DNA from: Streptomyces noursei
GTDB taxonomy: Bacteria > Actinomycetota > Actinomycetes > Streptomycetales > Streptomycetaceae
Length of the DNA stretch: 64,000 bases
Assembly (NCBI RefSeq): GCF_016917755.1
Contig: NZ_CP070326.1
Location: forward strand, 2,604,001-2,668,000
Direction of reading: 5' to 3'
A model generated the notes under the pieces. It was not told where the DNA came from, made no database searches, and was given only the letters and a program-made list of their open reading frames with translations. The translations under genes and the position numbers were made by a program. Positions 52,140 through 61,592 of the stretch are shown here, piece after piece (within the stretch, counting starts at the first letter, position 1; each line of letters begins with the position of its first letter).

Positions 52140-53758
52140 GGCGCGGTCCCTTCCGTCGTGGAGGTGTCCGGTGCGGTGGGCGGGCCCGGGGTGCCGGCGG
52201 TGACGCCCTCCATGGCGGCCACCAGGTCCGCCTCGCGCCAGCCGCGGCGGAACTCGGCCCGGACCCGGCCGCGGAAGACCGCCACCACCCGGTCGCAGAT
52301 CCGCAGGTCGGCCGGTTCGTCGGAGACGATCAGCGCGCCGCGCCCGCCGTCCGCGACCTGCCGTACGACGCCCAGCAGCGCCTCCTTGGACCGGACGTCC
52401 ACGCCGTTGGTGGGGCGGACGGCGACCAGGACGGCGGGGTCGCGGGCCAGCGCGCGGGCCACCACCACCTTCTGCTGGTTGCCGCCGGAGAGCCCGGAGA
52501 CCGGCTGGTCGGGCCCGGTGGTCCTGATGTCCAGCGCCGCGATCATCCGCCGGGCGAACTCCCGGGTCCGGGCGGGCAGTACGGTCCCGCACGGCCCCAA
52601 CGGTCCGGTGACGGCCAGGGTGAGGTTCTCGGCCACGCTGCGGGCGGGGACCAGTCCCTCGCGGTGCCGGTCCTCGGGGACGTAGCCGATGCCGGCGTCG
52701 AGGGCGTGCGGCACGCTCCCGGGGCGGACCGGTCGGCCGCGCACGGTGATCCGCCCGGCGTCCGGGGACCGAAGTCCCGCCAGCACCTCGGCGACCGCGG
52801 TGGTCCCGCCGGCGGCGGCGCCCGCCAGGCCCACCACCTCGCCGGCCCCTACGGCCAGGTCCAGCGGGCCGAAGTGCCCGCGCAGCGCCAGTCCTTCGGC
52901 CCGCAGCACCGGCGTGCCGTCGGTGCGCGGGGCGGGTGGCGCCGGCGGTGCCGGGGCGCGTGCCGGGCGCCGGTGCCCGGCGTCCTCCCCCGTCATCGCC
53001 GCCACCAGGGCGTCCTCGCCGAGCCCGGCGACCGGGGCGGTCAGCACCCGGCGGGCGTCCCGGAGGACTGTAACGGTGTCACAGAGCGCCCGGACCTCCT
53101 GGAGGTGGTGGGAGATGAACAGGAACGCCACCCCCTGCGCGCGCAGTTCCCGCAGCCGGCCGAAGAGCCGGGCGATGCCGGGTGCGTCCAGTCGCGCGGT
53201 CGGCTCGTCCAGGACGATCAGCCGGGCACCGCGCGAGAGGGCGCGGGCGATCTCGACGAACTGGAGCTGTTCGACGCCGAGTTCTTCGAGCCGGGCGGCC
53301 GGGTCGACGTCCACGCCGTAGCCGGCGAGCAGGTCCCGGGCCCGCCCGCGCAGCGCCCGCCAGCGGAGGGCGGGGCCACCGGGGAAGCGGTTGAGGAAGA
53401 GGTTCTCGGCCACCGTCAGGCCGGGCACGGTCATCGACCGCTGGTGGACGCAGGCGACCTGACGCTGCCAGGCGGCGGGGTCGCCCCAACGGGGCGCGGG
53501 GACCCCGCCGAAGGCGACCCGCCCGGCGTCCGGCCGGGCCATCCCGGTCAGCACCGACACCAGGGTGGACTTGCCGGCGCCGTTGCGGCCGACCAGGGCG
53601 TGCGCCTCGCCGGGCCGGACGGTCAGGTGGACCCCGTCGAGGGCGAGGGTGGGCCCGTAGCGCTTGACGATGCCCTCGGCCCGCACCGCCGGGGGCTCGG
53701 CGACCGCCGGCTCACGGGTCGGCTCCTCGGGCGCCGGGCCGCCGGGCGCCGCCGTCAC
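52136..53758 (-). CDS. Sugar ABC transporter ATPase (RbsA-type, two nucleotide-binding domains)
   Basis: This 540-aa fused double ATPase has a first domain with Walker A GRNGAGKST, a weak signature LGVEQLQFVEIARALS and a normal Walker B LIVLDEPTARLD. The second domain is the reverse: a degenerate Walker A (GAAAGGTTA), a canonical signature LSGGNQQKVVVARAL, and a Walker B altered to VLVAVRPTNGVDV without the usual DE pair. Such asymmetry is known in this family, giving one competent site. GTG 53758 overlaps the binding-protein stop (GTGA), and its stop overlaps the permease start. Confidence 0.93.
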   Translation of the reverse strand: MTAAPGGPAPEEPTREPAVAEPPAVRAEGIVKRYGPTLALDGVHLTVRPGEAHALVGRNGAGKSTLVSVLTGMARPDAGRVAFGGVPAPRWGDPAAWQRQVACVHQRSMTVPGLTVAENLFLNRFPGGPALRWRALRGRARDLLAGYGVDVDPAARLEELGVEQLQFVEIARALSRGARLIVLDEPTARLDAPGIARLFGRLRELRAQGVAFLFISHHLQEVRALCDTVTVLRDARRVLTAPVAGLGEDALVAAMTGEDAGHRRPARAPAPPAPPAPRTDGTPVLRAEGLALRGHFGPLDLAVGAGEVVGLAGAAAGGTTAVAEVLAGLRSPDAGRITVRGRPVRPGSVPHALDAGIGYVPEDRHREGLVPARSVAENLTLAVTGPLGPCGTVLPARTREFARRMIAALDIRTTGPDQPVSGLSGGNQQKVVVARALARDPAVLVAVRPTNGVDVRSKEALLGVVRQVADGGRGALIVSDEPADLRICDRVVAVFRGRVRAEFRRGWREADLVAAMEGVTAGTPGPPTAPDTSTTEGTAP

Positions 53759-54807
53759 TTCCCCTGCTCCGACTGATTGGCCCACAGGTGGGGGTCGTTG
53801 ACGTTCTCCTTGGTGACCAGCGGCGCGGGCAGCTGGTCCTCCAACCCGTTCTTGATCTTCACGATGGTCGAGCCGTGGTCGGTCGGCCCGGGCCGGAAGG
53901 TCTTCCCGGCGAGCGCCGCCCGGGCGTAGTACAGCGCGTACCGGGCGTAGAGGTCGGCGGGCTGGGAGAGGGTGGCGTCCAGGGTGCCGGCCCGGATGGC
54001 GGCCAGTTCGTCGGGGATGCCGTCGTTGGAGACGAGGGTGAGGTGCCCCGGTGTCCCGACGGGTTCGAGCAGCCCGCGCTGCCGCAACAGGGCCAGCACC
54101 GGCTGGAGGAAGGCGCCGCCGGCCTGGAGGTAGACGCCGTCGAGGTCGTGGTGCTGGGCCAGCAGGCTCTGGAGCTTGGCGGAGGCGACCTCCCCCTTCC
54201 AGTCGGTGGCCAGCTCGTGGACGGTGATACCGGGGTACCTCCGCTTCATGCAGGCCGCGAACGCCTCCGAGCGGTCCCGCCCGTTGATCGAGCTGAGGTC
54301 GCCCTGGAGTTCGGCGACCCGGCCGTGGCCGCCGAGCCGCTCGCCCAGGAACACGCAGGACCGCTCCCCGTAGGCGCGGTTGTCGGCCCGGACGACCATG
54401 TAGACCGGGCCGTCGTCGGGGCGGGTGTCGACGCTGACGACCGGGATCCTCCGGTCGGCCAGGCGCCGGAGTTCGGCGGTGATGGCGCCGGTGTCCTGCG
54501 GGGCGATGACGATCGCCCGGGCGCCCTGGCCGGTCAGCGCCTGGACGTCGGAGACGACCTTGCCGATGTCGTTCTGCGAGTTGGCCAGCGGCAGCGCGGC
54601 CGGGCCGCCGTGCGCCAGGTCGGCCTTCAGGTGGTCCTGGTAGGAGTCCCAGAAGTCGGTGTCGGTGCGCGGCACGTCGATGCCGATCCGGCCGGTGGCG
54701 TCGCTGCCCCGGTTGCAGCCGGTCAGCACGGCCGCCCCGGCCAGCACGGCCAGGGCGAGCACCGCGGCTCCGGCCGCCGCGCCGGTGGTGCGGGTACGCA
54801 GTCTCAT
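53755..54807 (-). CDS. Sugar-binding lipoprotein (RbsB-type)
   Basis: This 350-aa periplasmic-binding-protein fold lipoprotein has signal sequence MRLRTRTTGAAAGAAVLAL and lipobox VLTGC (Cys at about residue 31). The first lobe has DFWDSYQDHLKADLAHGG and IVIAPQDTGAITAEL, the hinge-side strand is IPVVSVDTRPDDG, and the second lobe has GVYLQAGGAFLQPVLAL. It captures the sugar for the RbsA/RbsC partners. ATG 54807 has GAGGGA just upstream. It is 115 bases from the upstream SDR gene. Confidence 0.92.
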   Translation of the reverse strand: MRLRTRTTGAAAGAAVLALAVLAGAAVLTGCNRGSDATGRIGIDVPRTDTDFWDSYQDHLKADLAHGGPAALPLANSQNDIGKVVSDVQALTGQGARAIVIAPQDTGAITAELRRLADRRIPVVSVDTRPDDGPVYMVVRADNRAYGERSCVFLGERLGGHGRVAELQGDLSSINGRDRSEAFAACMKRRYPGITVHELATDWKGEVASAKLQSLLAQHHDLDGVYLQAGGAFLQPVLALLRQRGLLEPVGTPGHLTLVSNDGIPDELAAIRAGTLDATLSQPADLYARYALYYARAALAGKTFRPGPTDHGSTIVKIKNGLEDQLPAPLVTKENVNDPHLWANQSEQGK

Positions 54808-54882
54808 GGGGGTCCCTCGCGTCGGGTCGGTGGTCCCTCGGTCGTGGTGGGCGGCGGTCACGGGGCGACGGTGGTGGGCGGG

Positions 54883-54918
54883 CGGCCTCCGGGCCTCGGC
54901 CTCCGGGCGGCCTCCGGG
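54883..54918. repeat. Three copies of CGGCCTCCGGG
   Basis: CGGCCTCCGGG occurs at 54883-54893, 54897-54907 and 54908-54918. A 15-bp version (CGGGCGGCCTCCGGG) is duplicated at 54879-54893 and 54904-54918. It lies between the SDR stop and the binding-protein gene of the sugar operon. The role is unknown. Confidence 0.6.
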
Positions 54919-54922
54919 TGGC

Positions 54923-55708
54923 TCAACGGGCCGGGCGCGGCCGCAGCCCCTGCATCCCGCCGTCCACGGCCAGCGCGGTGCCGGTGATGCCGGAGGCGGC
55001 CGGGGAGGCCAGGTGGACGAGTGCGGCGGCGACCTCCTGCGCGGTGACCATCCGGCCCAGGGGCTGACGGGCGTGCAGCGCGGCCCGTTCGGCGGCCGGG
55101 TCGGCGGCCCGGTCGAGCAGCCGGGCGACCCAGGGGGTGTCCGCGGTGCCGGGGTTGACGCAGTTGACGCGGATGCCGTCCCGGAGGTGGTCGGCCGCCA
55201 TCGCCAGGGTCAGCGCGAGCACCGCCCCCTTGCTCGCGCCGTACAGCGCCCGCTGCGGCAGCCCGGCGGTGGCGGCGATGGAGCAGGTGTGGGTGATGGA
55301 GACCGCGCCGGGCGCGTCGGCCGCGGCCCGCCGCAGGTGCGGCAGCGCGGCCCGGGCGGTGCGCACCAGCCCCAGGACGTTGACGTCCAGGACGCGGCCC
55401 CACTCGGCGTCGTCGTTGTCCTCGACGGTGCCCACGGCGCCGATCCCGGCGTTGCCGATGAGGGTGTGCAGGGCGCCCAGCTCCGCCACCGCCGTCGCGA
55501 CCGCGGCCCGGACACCGGCGTCGTCGGTGACGTCCGCGGCGATCCGCAGCGCCCCCGGGGGCGCCCCGGACGGGTCGCGGTCCAGGACGGCGACCCGGGC
55601 GCCACGGGCCAGCAGCAGGGCGGCGGTGGCCGCGCCGATCCCCGAACCGCCGCCGGTCACCAGGGCGGCCAGGCCCGCGAAGTCATCCGCTCCGGCCGGC
55701 CCGTTCAT
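54923..55708 (-). CDS. SDR-family dehydrogenase, possible 2-keto-3-deoxy-fuconate dehydrogenase
   Basis: This 261-aa classical SDR has the dinucleotide motif [20 protein letters not shown] followed by LDRD, an acidic residue that favours NAD. Other features are GNAGIG, Ser in SITHTCS and YGASK. The end [14 protein letters not shown] is typical. Its start overlaps the stop of the fuconate-dehydratase gene on the same transcript (ATGA), so it probably acts on that product, the keto-deoxy acid. The substrate is inferred from this coupling. Confidence 0.86.
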   Translation of the reverse strand: MNGPAGADDFAGLAALVTGGGSGIGAATAALLLARGARVAVLDRDPSGAPPGALRIAADVTDDAGVRAAVATAVAELGALHTLIGNAGIGAVGTVEDNDDAEWGRVLDVNVLGLVRTARAALPHLRRAAADAPGAVSITHTCSIAATAGLPQRALYGASKGAVLALTLAMAADHLRDGIRVNCVNPGTADTPWVARLLDRAADPAAERAALHARQPLGRMVTAQEVAAALVHLASPAASGITGTALAVDGGMQGLRPRPAR

Positions 55709-57036
55709 GCCGGTACCCCGGCTTCCCGGCGCGGCCCGCGGGTCCGCCACACCGGCCCGTCGGGGAAGCGGTACGCGGCCAGCGACGCCGGCTTCATCCG
55801 GGCGGAGAAGCCGGGCGCGACGGGCGCGCGGTAGCGGCCGCGCGCGAGGACCACCGGATCGGTGAAGTGCTCGTGCAGGTGGTCCACGTACTCGATCACC
55901 CGGTCCTCCCAACTCCCGGACACCGCCACGTAGTCGAACATCGCCAGGTGCTGCACCAGCTCGCACAGCCCCACCCCGCCGGCGTGCGGGCACACCGGCA
56001 CCCCGTACTTCGCGGCCAGCAGCAGGATCGCCAGGTTGTCGTTGACCCCGGCCACCCGGACCGCGTCGAGCTGCACGAAGTCCACCGCGCCGGCCTGCAG
56101 CAGCTGCTTGAACACCACGCGGTTGGCGACGTGTTCGCCGGTGGCGACCTTGACCGGCTGGCCGGCGCGCACCGCGGCGTGCCCCAGGACGTCGTCCGGG
56201 CTGGTCGGCTCCTCGATCCAGTGCGGGGCGCAGGGCGCCAGCGCGGTCATCCAGCGGACCGCCTCGGCCACGTCCCAGCGCTGGTTGGCGTCGACCGCGA
56301 TCCGCACGTCGGGCCCGACCGCGTCCCGGGCCAGTCGCAGCCGCCGCAGGTCGTCGTCGAGGTCGGCGCCCACCTTGAGCTTGATCTGGCCGAAGCCGTC
56401 GGCGACCGCGGCCTCGGCGAGCCGGACCAGGGTCGCGTCGTCGTGGCCGAGCCAGCCGGGCGAGGTGGTGTAGGCGGGATAGCCCTCGGCCTTGAGGCGG
56501 GCGGTGCGCCCGGCCCGGCCGGGCTCGGCGGCGCGCAGCAGGTCCAGCGCCTCGGTGGGCGTCAGCGCGTCGGTCAGGTAGCGGAAGTCCACCAGCCCGA
56601 CCAGCTCTTCGGGACTCAGCCCGGCCAGCAGCTCCCAGACCGGCCGGCCGGCGCGGCGCGCGGCCAGGTCCCAGGCGGCGTTGACCACCGCCCCGGCGGC
56701 CATCTGCGCCACGCCCTTCTCCGGACCGAGCCAGCGCAGCTGGGAGTCGTGGGTGAGGGCGCGGTGCAGCGCGCCGAGCCGGCCGACGGTGGCCGGGGCG
56801 GGGCGGCCGACGACGTACGGGGCCAGGGCGCGGATCGCGGCGGCCATGACGTCGTTGCCGCGCCCGAGGGTGAAGCAGAGGCCGTGCCCGTCCGGCCCGT
56901 CGGCGGTGCGCAGCACGACATAGGCGGCGGAGTAGTCGGGATCGGGGTGCATCGCGTCCGACCCGTGCAGTTGGTCGGAGGTGGGGAAGCGGACGTCGTG
57001 GACCTCCAGCCCGGTGACGATGTCGGTTACGGCCAT
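55705..57036 (-). CDS. L-fuconate dehydratase (enolase superfamily)
   Basis: This 443-aa Mg-dependent dehydratase of the mandelate-racemase group is closely patterned on L-fuconate dehydratase. [20 protein letters not shown] is the capping N-terminus. IKLKVGAD carries the catalytic Lys, [13 protein letters not shown] and [10 protein letters not shown] supply metal ligands, followed by ATGEHVANR and [15 protein letters not shown] with the catalytic His. It removes water from the sugar acid to give a 2-keto-3-deoxy acid. ATG 57036 is the first gene of the minus-strand operon, with shared operator half-sites 40-70 bases upstream. Confidence 0.92.
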   Translation of the reverse strand: MAVTDIVTGLEVHDVRFPTSDQLHGSDAMHPDPDYSAAYVVLRTADGPDGHGLCFTLGRGNDVMAAAIRALAPYVVGRPAPATVGRLGALHRALTHDSQLRWLGPEKGVAQMAAGAVVNAAWDLAARRAGRPVWELLAGLSPEELVGLVDFRYLTDALTPTEALDLLRAAEPGRAGRTARLKAEGYPAYTTSPGWLGHDDATLVRLAEAAVADGFGQIKLKVGADLDDDLRRLRLARDAVGPDVRIAVDANQRWDVAEAVRWMTALAPCAPHWIEEPTSPDDVLGHAAVRAGQPVKVATGEHVANRVVFKQLLQAGAVDFVQLDAVRVAGVNDNLAILLLAAKYGVPVCPHAGGVGLCELVQHLAMFDYVAVSGSWEDRVIEYVDHLHEHFTDPVVLARGRYRAPVAPGFSARMKPASLAAYRFPDGPVWRTRGPRREAGVPA

Positions 57037-57354
57037 GGGCACGCCCCCTGGGATGTCGCGCGGATCTCGCGGAGAACATCGGACCTTTCCCGGTCCTCCG
57101 ATGTATAGCCCCGCCCCGATGAACGCGTCCAGACCCCGCACCCGAATCCACCGGGAATTCCAGGAGCATTGACCGGAGCCCTCCGCTCCTCCCCTACCAC
57201 AGATCGGATCTCTCTCGGACCGGCCCCTCCGCACACACGCTCGTAAAGGGGCTGCGGATCGGCACCGGGGAAGCCGTAGTCTTGGGAGCGCACGCAACGG
57301 AACTGCTGCCGGCGGCCGCCCCAAGGCGGCGGGGCCGGCCGGAAGGAGGGGCGG
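57037..57354. other. Divergent promoter region: sugar operon and PAC2 gene
   Basis: This 318-bp spacer between divergent genes holds ACATCGGA (57076-57083) and its inverse TCCGATGT (57097-57104) close to the dehydratase start. The part nearer to the PAC2 gene (57250-57354) ends in GGAAGGAGG, its ribosome site. I see no further ORF or hairpin. Confidence 0.7.
57076..57104. promoter_or_regulatory. Probable FadR-type operator of the fuconate operon
   Basis: ACATCGGA (57076-57083) is repeated in inverse (57097-57104) with a 13-base spacer, and inner ACC/GGT bases extend the dyad. The same ACATCGGA is the core of the perfect palindrome in front of the FadR-type gene 9.6 kb away (47458-47474). This makes common control by that regulator likely. 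Confidence 0.62.
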
Positions 57355-58458
57355 GTGATCGAGCTGGAGGGGGTGCCCGAGCTGATCGACCCGGTCATGG
57401 TGGCCGCGTTCGAGGGCTGGAACGACGCCGGCGACGCCGCCTCCGCCGCGGTCGCCCACCTGGACCGGGAATGGAAGGGCGAGGTCTTCGCCGCGCTCGA
57501 CGCGGAGGACTACTACGACTTCCAGGTGAACCGCCCGACGGTCTTCCTGGAGAACGGCGTCCGCAAGATCACCTGGCCCACCACGCGGCTCTCCGTCGTC
57601 CGCATCGGCGACGCCGACGGCAAGGGGAACCCCCGCGACCTGGTCCTGGTCCGCGGCATCGAGCCGAGCATGCGCTGGCGCTCGTTCTGCAACGAACTCC
57701 TCGGCTTCGCCCATGAATTGGGCGTCGAGATGGTGGTGGTGCTGGGATCCCTGCTGGGCGACACCCCGCACACCCGACCGGTCCCGGTCAGCGGGGTCAC
57801 CTCCGACGCCGACGTGGCGCGCCGGCTGGATCTGGAGGAATCCCGCTACGAGGGCCCGACGGGCATCGTCGGCATCCTCCAGGAGGCGTGCACACACGCC
57901 GGCGTCCCTGCGGTCAGCCTGTGGGCCGCGGTGCCGCACTACGTCTCCCAGCCGCCCAATCCCAAGGCCACCCTCGCCCTCCTCAACCGCCTGGAGGACC
58001 TGCTCGACCTGCGGATCCCGCTCGGCGAGCTGACCGAGGACGCCCGCGCCTGGCAGCTGGGCGTGGACCAACTCGCCGCGGAGGACAGCGAGGTCGCCGA
58101 GTACGTCCAGTCGCTGGAGGAGGCCCGGGACACCGCCGAACTGCCGGAGGCGTCCGGCGAGGCCATCGCCCGCGAGTTCGAGCGCTATCTGCGCCGCCGC
58201 GACCCGCAGGCCGGCCCGGGGGTGGCGAGCGAGGGCGGCGTCGCCGACGGCCGGGACAGCTCCTACCTCCGCGACACCGCCAGCGGACGCACCCGGCACC
58301 CTCGCGCCGCGTCCAAGGAGCCGCGCGAGCCCCGGTCGCCGGAGGAGTCCGGGCCGCCCCCGAAGGCGGCCGACGGCCCGGCGCCCGGCGAGGGCACCGG
58401 AGAGGACGGCGGGCACACCGACGCCGACGGCCCGGAGGACCCCGGCACCGAGCGCTGA
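57355..58458 (+). CDS. PAC2-family protein
   Basis: This 367-aa protein belongs to the PAC2 (proteasome assembly chaperone 2-like) family. Signs are [20 protein letters not shown] at the N-terminus, [35 protein letters not shown] and [20 protein letters not shown]. The last 95 residues are disordered and charged. Actinobacterial PAC2 proteins have no proven assembly role. GTG 57355 follows GGAGGGG. It converges on mshC, and the long hairpin between them ends both. Confidence 0.9.
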   Translation: MIELEGVPELIDPVMVAAFEGWNDAGDAASAAVAHLDREWKGEVFAALDAEDYYDFQVNRPTVFLENGVRKITWPTTRLSVVRIGDADGKGNPRDLVLVRGIEPSMRWRSFCNELLGFAHELGVEMVVVLGSLLGDTPHTRPVPVSGVTSDADVARRLDLEESRYEGPTGIVGILQEACTHAGVPAVSLWAAVPHYVSQPPNPKATLALLNRLEDLLDLRIPLGELTEDARAWQLGVDQLAAEDSEVAEYVQSLEEARDTAELPEASGEAIAREFERYLRRRDPQAGPGVASEGGVADGRDSSYLRDTASGRTRHPRAASKEPREPRSPEESGPPPKAADGPAPGEGTGEDGGHTDADGPEDPGTER

Positions 58459-58487
58459 CCGGCCGCCCGGCCCCGCGCCGGCACGAC

Positions 58488-58526
58488 GAAGGGGCGCCCC
58501 CGCCATCCGGCGGGGGCGCCCCTTTC
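58488..58526. terminator. Bidirectional terminator (PAC2 / mshC)
   Basis: AAGGGGCGCCCCCGCC (58489-58504) pairs perfectly with GGCGGGGGCGCCCCTT (58509-58524) around the loop ATCC. This 16-bp stem ends in TTTC on the plus side and is the strongest hairpin of the window. Confidence 0.93.
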
Positions 58527-58546
58527 GCATCCGACCGCGGGCGTCC

Positions 58547-59776
58547 CTACAGCGCGACGCCCAGCAGCGCGTCCACCGCACGGGTGACGAGCCCGGGAGC
58601 GCTCTCGTCCGTGCCCCCGTCGGCCTGCTGCGCGGCGGCCCAGCGGTCCACCGCGGCCAGGGCGGCGGGCGCGTCCAGGTCGTCGGCGAGGGCGGCGCGG
58701 ACCTCCGCCAGCAGGGCCTCGGCGGGCGGACCGTCGGGGCGGGACACGGCGGCCCGCCAGCGGGCCAGCCGGGCCTCGGCCTCCGGGATCGCCTCGTCGG
58801 TCCACTCCCAGTCGCTGCGGTAGTGGTGGGCCAGCAGCGCCAGGCGGATCGCCGCCGGATCGACACCGTCCCGGCGCAGCGCCGAGACGAAGACCAGGTT
58901 GCCCTTGGACTTGGACATCTTCGCGCCGTTCAGCGCGACCATGCCGGCGTGCACATACGCCTTGGCGAAGGGGTGTTCACCGGTCAGCGCCTGGGCGTGC
59001 GAGGCGCCCATCTCGTGGTGCGGGAAGACGAGGTCGGAACCGCCGCCCTGGACGTCGAAGCCCATGCCGAAGTGGTCCAGGGCGATGGCGACGCACTCGA
59101 TGTGCCAACCGGGCCGGCCGCGGCCCAGCGAGCCGCCGTCCCAGCTCGGCTCGCCGTCGCGGGCGGCCATCCACAGCATCGGGTCGAGCGGGTTCTTCTT
59201 GCCCTCGCGCTCCGGGTCGCCGCCGCGCTCCGCGGACAGCCGCCGCATCGCCTCGGCGTCCAGGCCGGAGACCCCGCCGAAGTGCGGGTCGGCGGCGACC
59301 GAGAAGTAGATGTCGCCGTCCAGTTCGTAGGCGGCGCCGGCGTCGCGCAGCCGCTCGACCAGCGGGACGATGCGCGGTATCGACTCGACGGCGCCTATGT
59401 AGTGCCGCGGCGGCAGCATCCGCAGCGCCGTCATGTCCTCGCGGAACAGGGCGGTCTCGCGCTCGGCGAGCGCGGTCCAATCGTCGCCGGTCGCCACCGC
59501 CCGCTCCAGCAGCGGGTCGTCGACGTCGGTGACGTTCTGCACGTAGTGGACCTGACGCTTCGTGTCGAGCCACATGCGCTGAACGAGGTCGAACGCGTTG
59601 TAGGTCGCCGCGTGCCCCATGTGGGTGGCGTCGTACGGCGTGATGCCGCAGACGTAGATACGGGCGACGGGACCGGGGTCGAGGGTTACCCGTCCGCCGG
59701 TCGCGGTGTCGTGGATCCTCAGGTCGCGGCCCTGACCGGGCAGGGCGGGGACCTCAGAAGCGGGCCATGCATGCAT
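58547..59776 (-). CDS. mshC: Cysteine--1-D-myo-inosityl 2-amino-2-deoxy-alpha-D-glucopyranoside ligase (mycothiol biosynthesis)
   Basis: This 409-aa cysteinyl-tRNA-synthetase-like ligase joins cysteine to GlcN-inositol, the third step of mycothiol synthesis. [20 protein letters not shown] holds the zinc Cys43 and the HxGH nucleotide site. [15 protein letters not shown] supplies more zinc ligands, and [11 protein letters not shown] is the KMSKS loop. The length equals that of known MshC. ATG 59776 is one of overlapping ATGCATGCATG triplets; the frame fixes it. It is the last of a four-gene minus-strand run. Confidence 0.97.
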   Translation of the reverse strand: MHAWPASEVPALPGQGRDLRIHDTATGGRVTLDPGPVARIYVCGITPYDATHMGHAATYNAFDLVQRMWLDTKRQVHYVQNVTDVDDPLLERAVATGDDWTALAERETALFREDMTALRMLPPRHYIGAVESIPRIVPLVERLRDAGAAYELDGDIYFSVAADPHFGGVSGLDAEAMRRLSAERGGDPEREGKKNPLDPMLWMAARDGEPSWDGGSLGRGRPGWHIECVAIALDHFGMGFDVQGGGSDLVFPHHEMGASHAQALTGEHPFAKAYVHAGMVALNGAKMSKSKGNLVFVSALRRDGVDPAAIRLALLAHHYRSDWEWTDEAIPEAEARLARWRAAVSRPDGPPAEALLAEVRAALADDLDAPAALAAVDRWAAAQQADGGTDESAPGLVTRAVDALLGVAL

Positions 59777-59990
59777 GCCTTGAGCGTAACCGGATGCATG
59801 TTCCGCATACGAACCGGAGGGGTCCCTCTGGCTGGAAAGGCGGTCTTGTGTTCCGCCACCGGATGTGCCAAGGGCAAGCGGCAGCACATGGTGCGGCGTC
59901 AGCCGCGTCCGGTGTCGGGGGTCTCCCTGATCCGGTGCAGTCGGGACATCGGGCGACGGTGCCCGCACCGGCTGCCCGGCGGGCCGCTGT

Positions 59991-60908
59991 TCAGACCGGC
60001 GGCCAGGGAATCGCCGGCCACTCCCCGCTCGGCTCCGGGTGCCGCCCGCTGCCCAGCATCCCGTCCACCCGCGCCCGCAGCGCCGCCAGCTCGGCATCCG
60101 TGATGAGTTCGGCCAGCCGGACGGCGAGCGGCGCCCCGTCCGCCAGCGCCGCCGTCAGGCCGCGCAGCACCGCCGACGCCTCGTCGGTCAACGGCTCCCC
60201 GGCCCAGCCCCACAGCAGCGTGCGCAGCTTGTCGGCCGAGTTGAACGTCACACCGTGATCGATCGCGAAGAACGCGCCATCGGCACCGGGCAGCAGATGG
60301 CCGCCCTTGCGGTCGCCGTTGTTGATCACCGCGTCGAGGACGGCCAGCCGCCGCAGCCGGGGGTGGTCTGCGTGGACCAGCAGCGCGGTGCGGCCGGCGC
60401 CGATGTCCGCCCGGCCGACCGCCTTCCAGCCCGGCTCCGGCTCGTCCTCGGCGACCAGCGCCAGCAGCTCGGGCGCCGCGTCGCCGTCCCCCGGCGGCGC
60501 TATCCACTCCTGGACCATGCCGGTGCCGTACGGGCCGTCCCGCAGCACCGTGGTGGGGATGAGGTCCCAGCCGCAGGCCCGGGAGACCTCGTAGGCGGCG
60601 ACCTCGCGCTGGGCGAGCGTGCCGTCCGGGAAGTCCCACAGCGGGCGCTCGCCGGCGACCGGCTTGTAGACACAGGCGGCGCTGCGGCCGTCCAGCTCGA
60701 CGGTGCAGTAGAGCACCGCGTTGGAGGCGTCCGGGATCTGTCCGCGGACGGTCAGCTCGCCCTCGGCGAGCAGCGACGGCGCCAGGCTCCCGACGGGCTC
60801 GGCGGCGGGCGCCGGCGGCTGCTGCGGGTCCGCGGGCGTGGGCACCGGTTCGGCGGTGGGCTCCATGGGGCTCAGGCGTCCCGCCGGTATCCGTTCTGGC
60901 GCGGGCAT
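59991..60908 (-). CDS. SCO1664-family kinase-fold protein
   Basis: This 305-aa protein resembles the phosphatidylinositol 3/4-kinase-like 'SCO1664 family' found next to mshC in actinobacteria. Visible features are [20 protein letters not shown] (lysine-bearing strand), [34 protein letters not shown] (the D-x-x-x-x-x-N-type catalytic loop) and FAIDHGVTF (metal Asp). This looks like a complete atypical kinase site. ATG 60908 follows GGAGGGA by 7 bases; it overlaps the end of the DUF3090 gene by 37 bases, so the two are coupled. The substrate is unknown. Confidence 0.85.
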   Translation of the reverse strand: MPAPERIPAGRLSPMEPTAEPVPTPADPQQPPAPAAEPVGSLAPSLLAEGELTVRGQIPDASNAVLYCTVELDGRSAACVYKPVAGERPLWDFPDGTLAQREVAAYEVSRACGWDLIPTTVLRDGPYGTGMVQEWIAPPGDGDAAPELLALVAEDEPEPGWKAVGRADIGAGRTALLVHADHPRLRRLAVLDAVINNGDRKGGHLLPGADGAFFAIDHGVTFNSADKLRTLLWGWAGEPLTDEASAVLRGLTAALADGAPLAVRLAELITDAELAALRARVDGMLGSGRHPEPSGEWPAIPWPPV

Positions 60909-61462
60909 ACGTGTCCCTCCGGATCGAGCGGCAGGCTGCACAGCGGGCACGGCGGGCGGCCGGCGTTGACGACGTCCAGCGCCCGCTTGGCGAACGCCCG
61001 GGCCATGGTGCCGGTCAGCCGGACCCGCAGCATCGGCGGGCCGTTCTCGTCGTCCTGGAGCAGCCGCTCCTCGGCGTCGGCGAGGTCCTCGTCGCTGTCG
61101 GCCTCCAGCTCCACCAGCGCCTGGGCCTCGACGATCATCCGCTCTTCCTCGCCGTCCCAGGCCAGCGCCATGGTGCCGACCCGGAACTCCTCCTCCACCG
61201 GCGACTCCAGCGGCGCGGTGTCGGCCATCTCGGTCGGGGAGACGGCGGGCACCGGGGCGCTGCCGCCGCTGCGCCGCACCACCTCGTCCAGGAGCTCGTC
61301 GATCCGCTCGGCGAGCGCCGCCACCTGCGTCTTCTCCAGGGCGACGCTGGTGGTGCGACCGCTCGCGGTGGCCTGGAGGAAGAAGCTACGGCGGCCAGGC
61401 AGCCCGACCGTACCGGCCACGAAGCGGTCCGGTAGGTCGTAGAAGAACACCTGACGGGACAA
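60872..61462 (-). CDS. DUF3090-family protein with C-terminal zinc-ribbon motif
   Basis: This 196-aa protein of the actinobacterial DUF3090 family has the N-terminus SRQVFFYDLPDRFVAGTVGL and the core RTTSVALEKTQVAALAERID. It ends with two short cysteine clusters, CPLC and HVC, in [20 protein letters not shown], which could bind zinc. The start is TTG 61462, with GGAG 7 bases upstream; it is favoured because the family begins with MSRQV. It is co-transcribed with the overlapping kinase-like gene and mshC. Function is unknown, but the fixed company suggests one pathway. Confidence 0.85.
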   Translation of the reverse strand: MSRQVFFYDLPDRFVAGTVGLPGRRSFFLQATASGRTTSVALEKTQVAALAERIDELLDEVVRRSGGSAPVPAVSPTEMADTAPLESPVEEEFRVGTMALAWDGEEERMIVEAQALVELEADSDEDLADAEERLLQDDENGPPMLRVRLTGTMARAFAKRALDVVNAGRPPCPLCSLPLDPEGHVCPRQNGYRRDA

Positions 61463-61592
61463 CGTCCTGCTCCGTTTGTCTCGACTGCTGGGTCTGTGCG
61501 GTCGCTGCGGTCGCTGCGTTCCGGAGGGGTACTGCGCGGATCACACGGACGTCGCGGGCAGCGCCGTCGCACCACCCTACTGCGCCCGCTGA

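Noticed and set aside
59777..59990. Possible gene between mshC and the SCO1664-type gene
   Set aside because: No frame has a supported start and coding bias; it is probably the leader of mshC.
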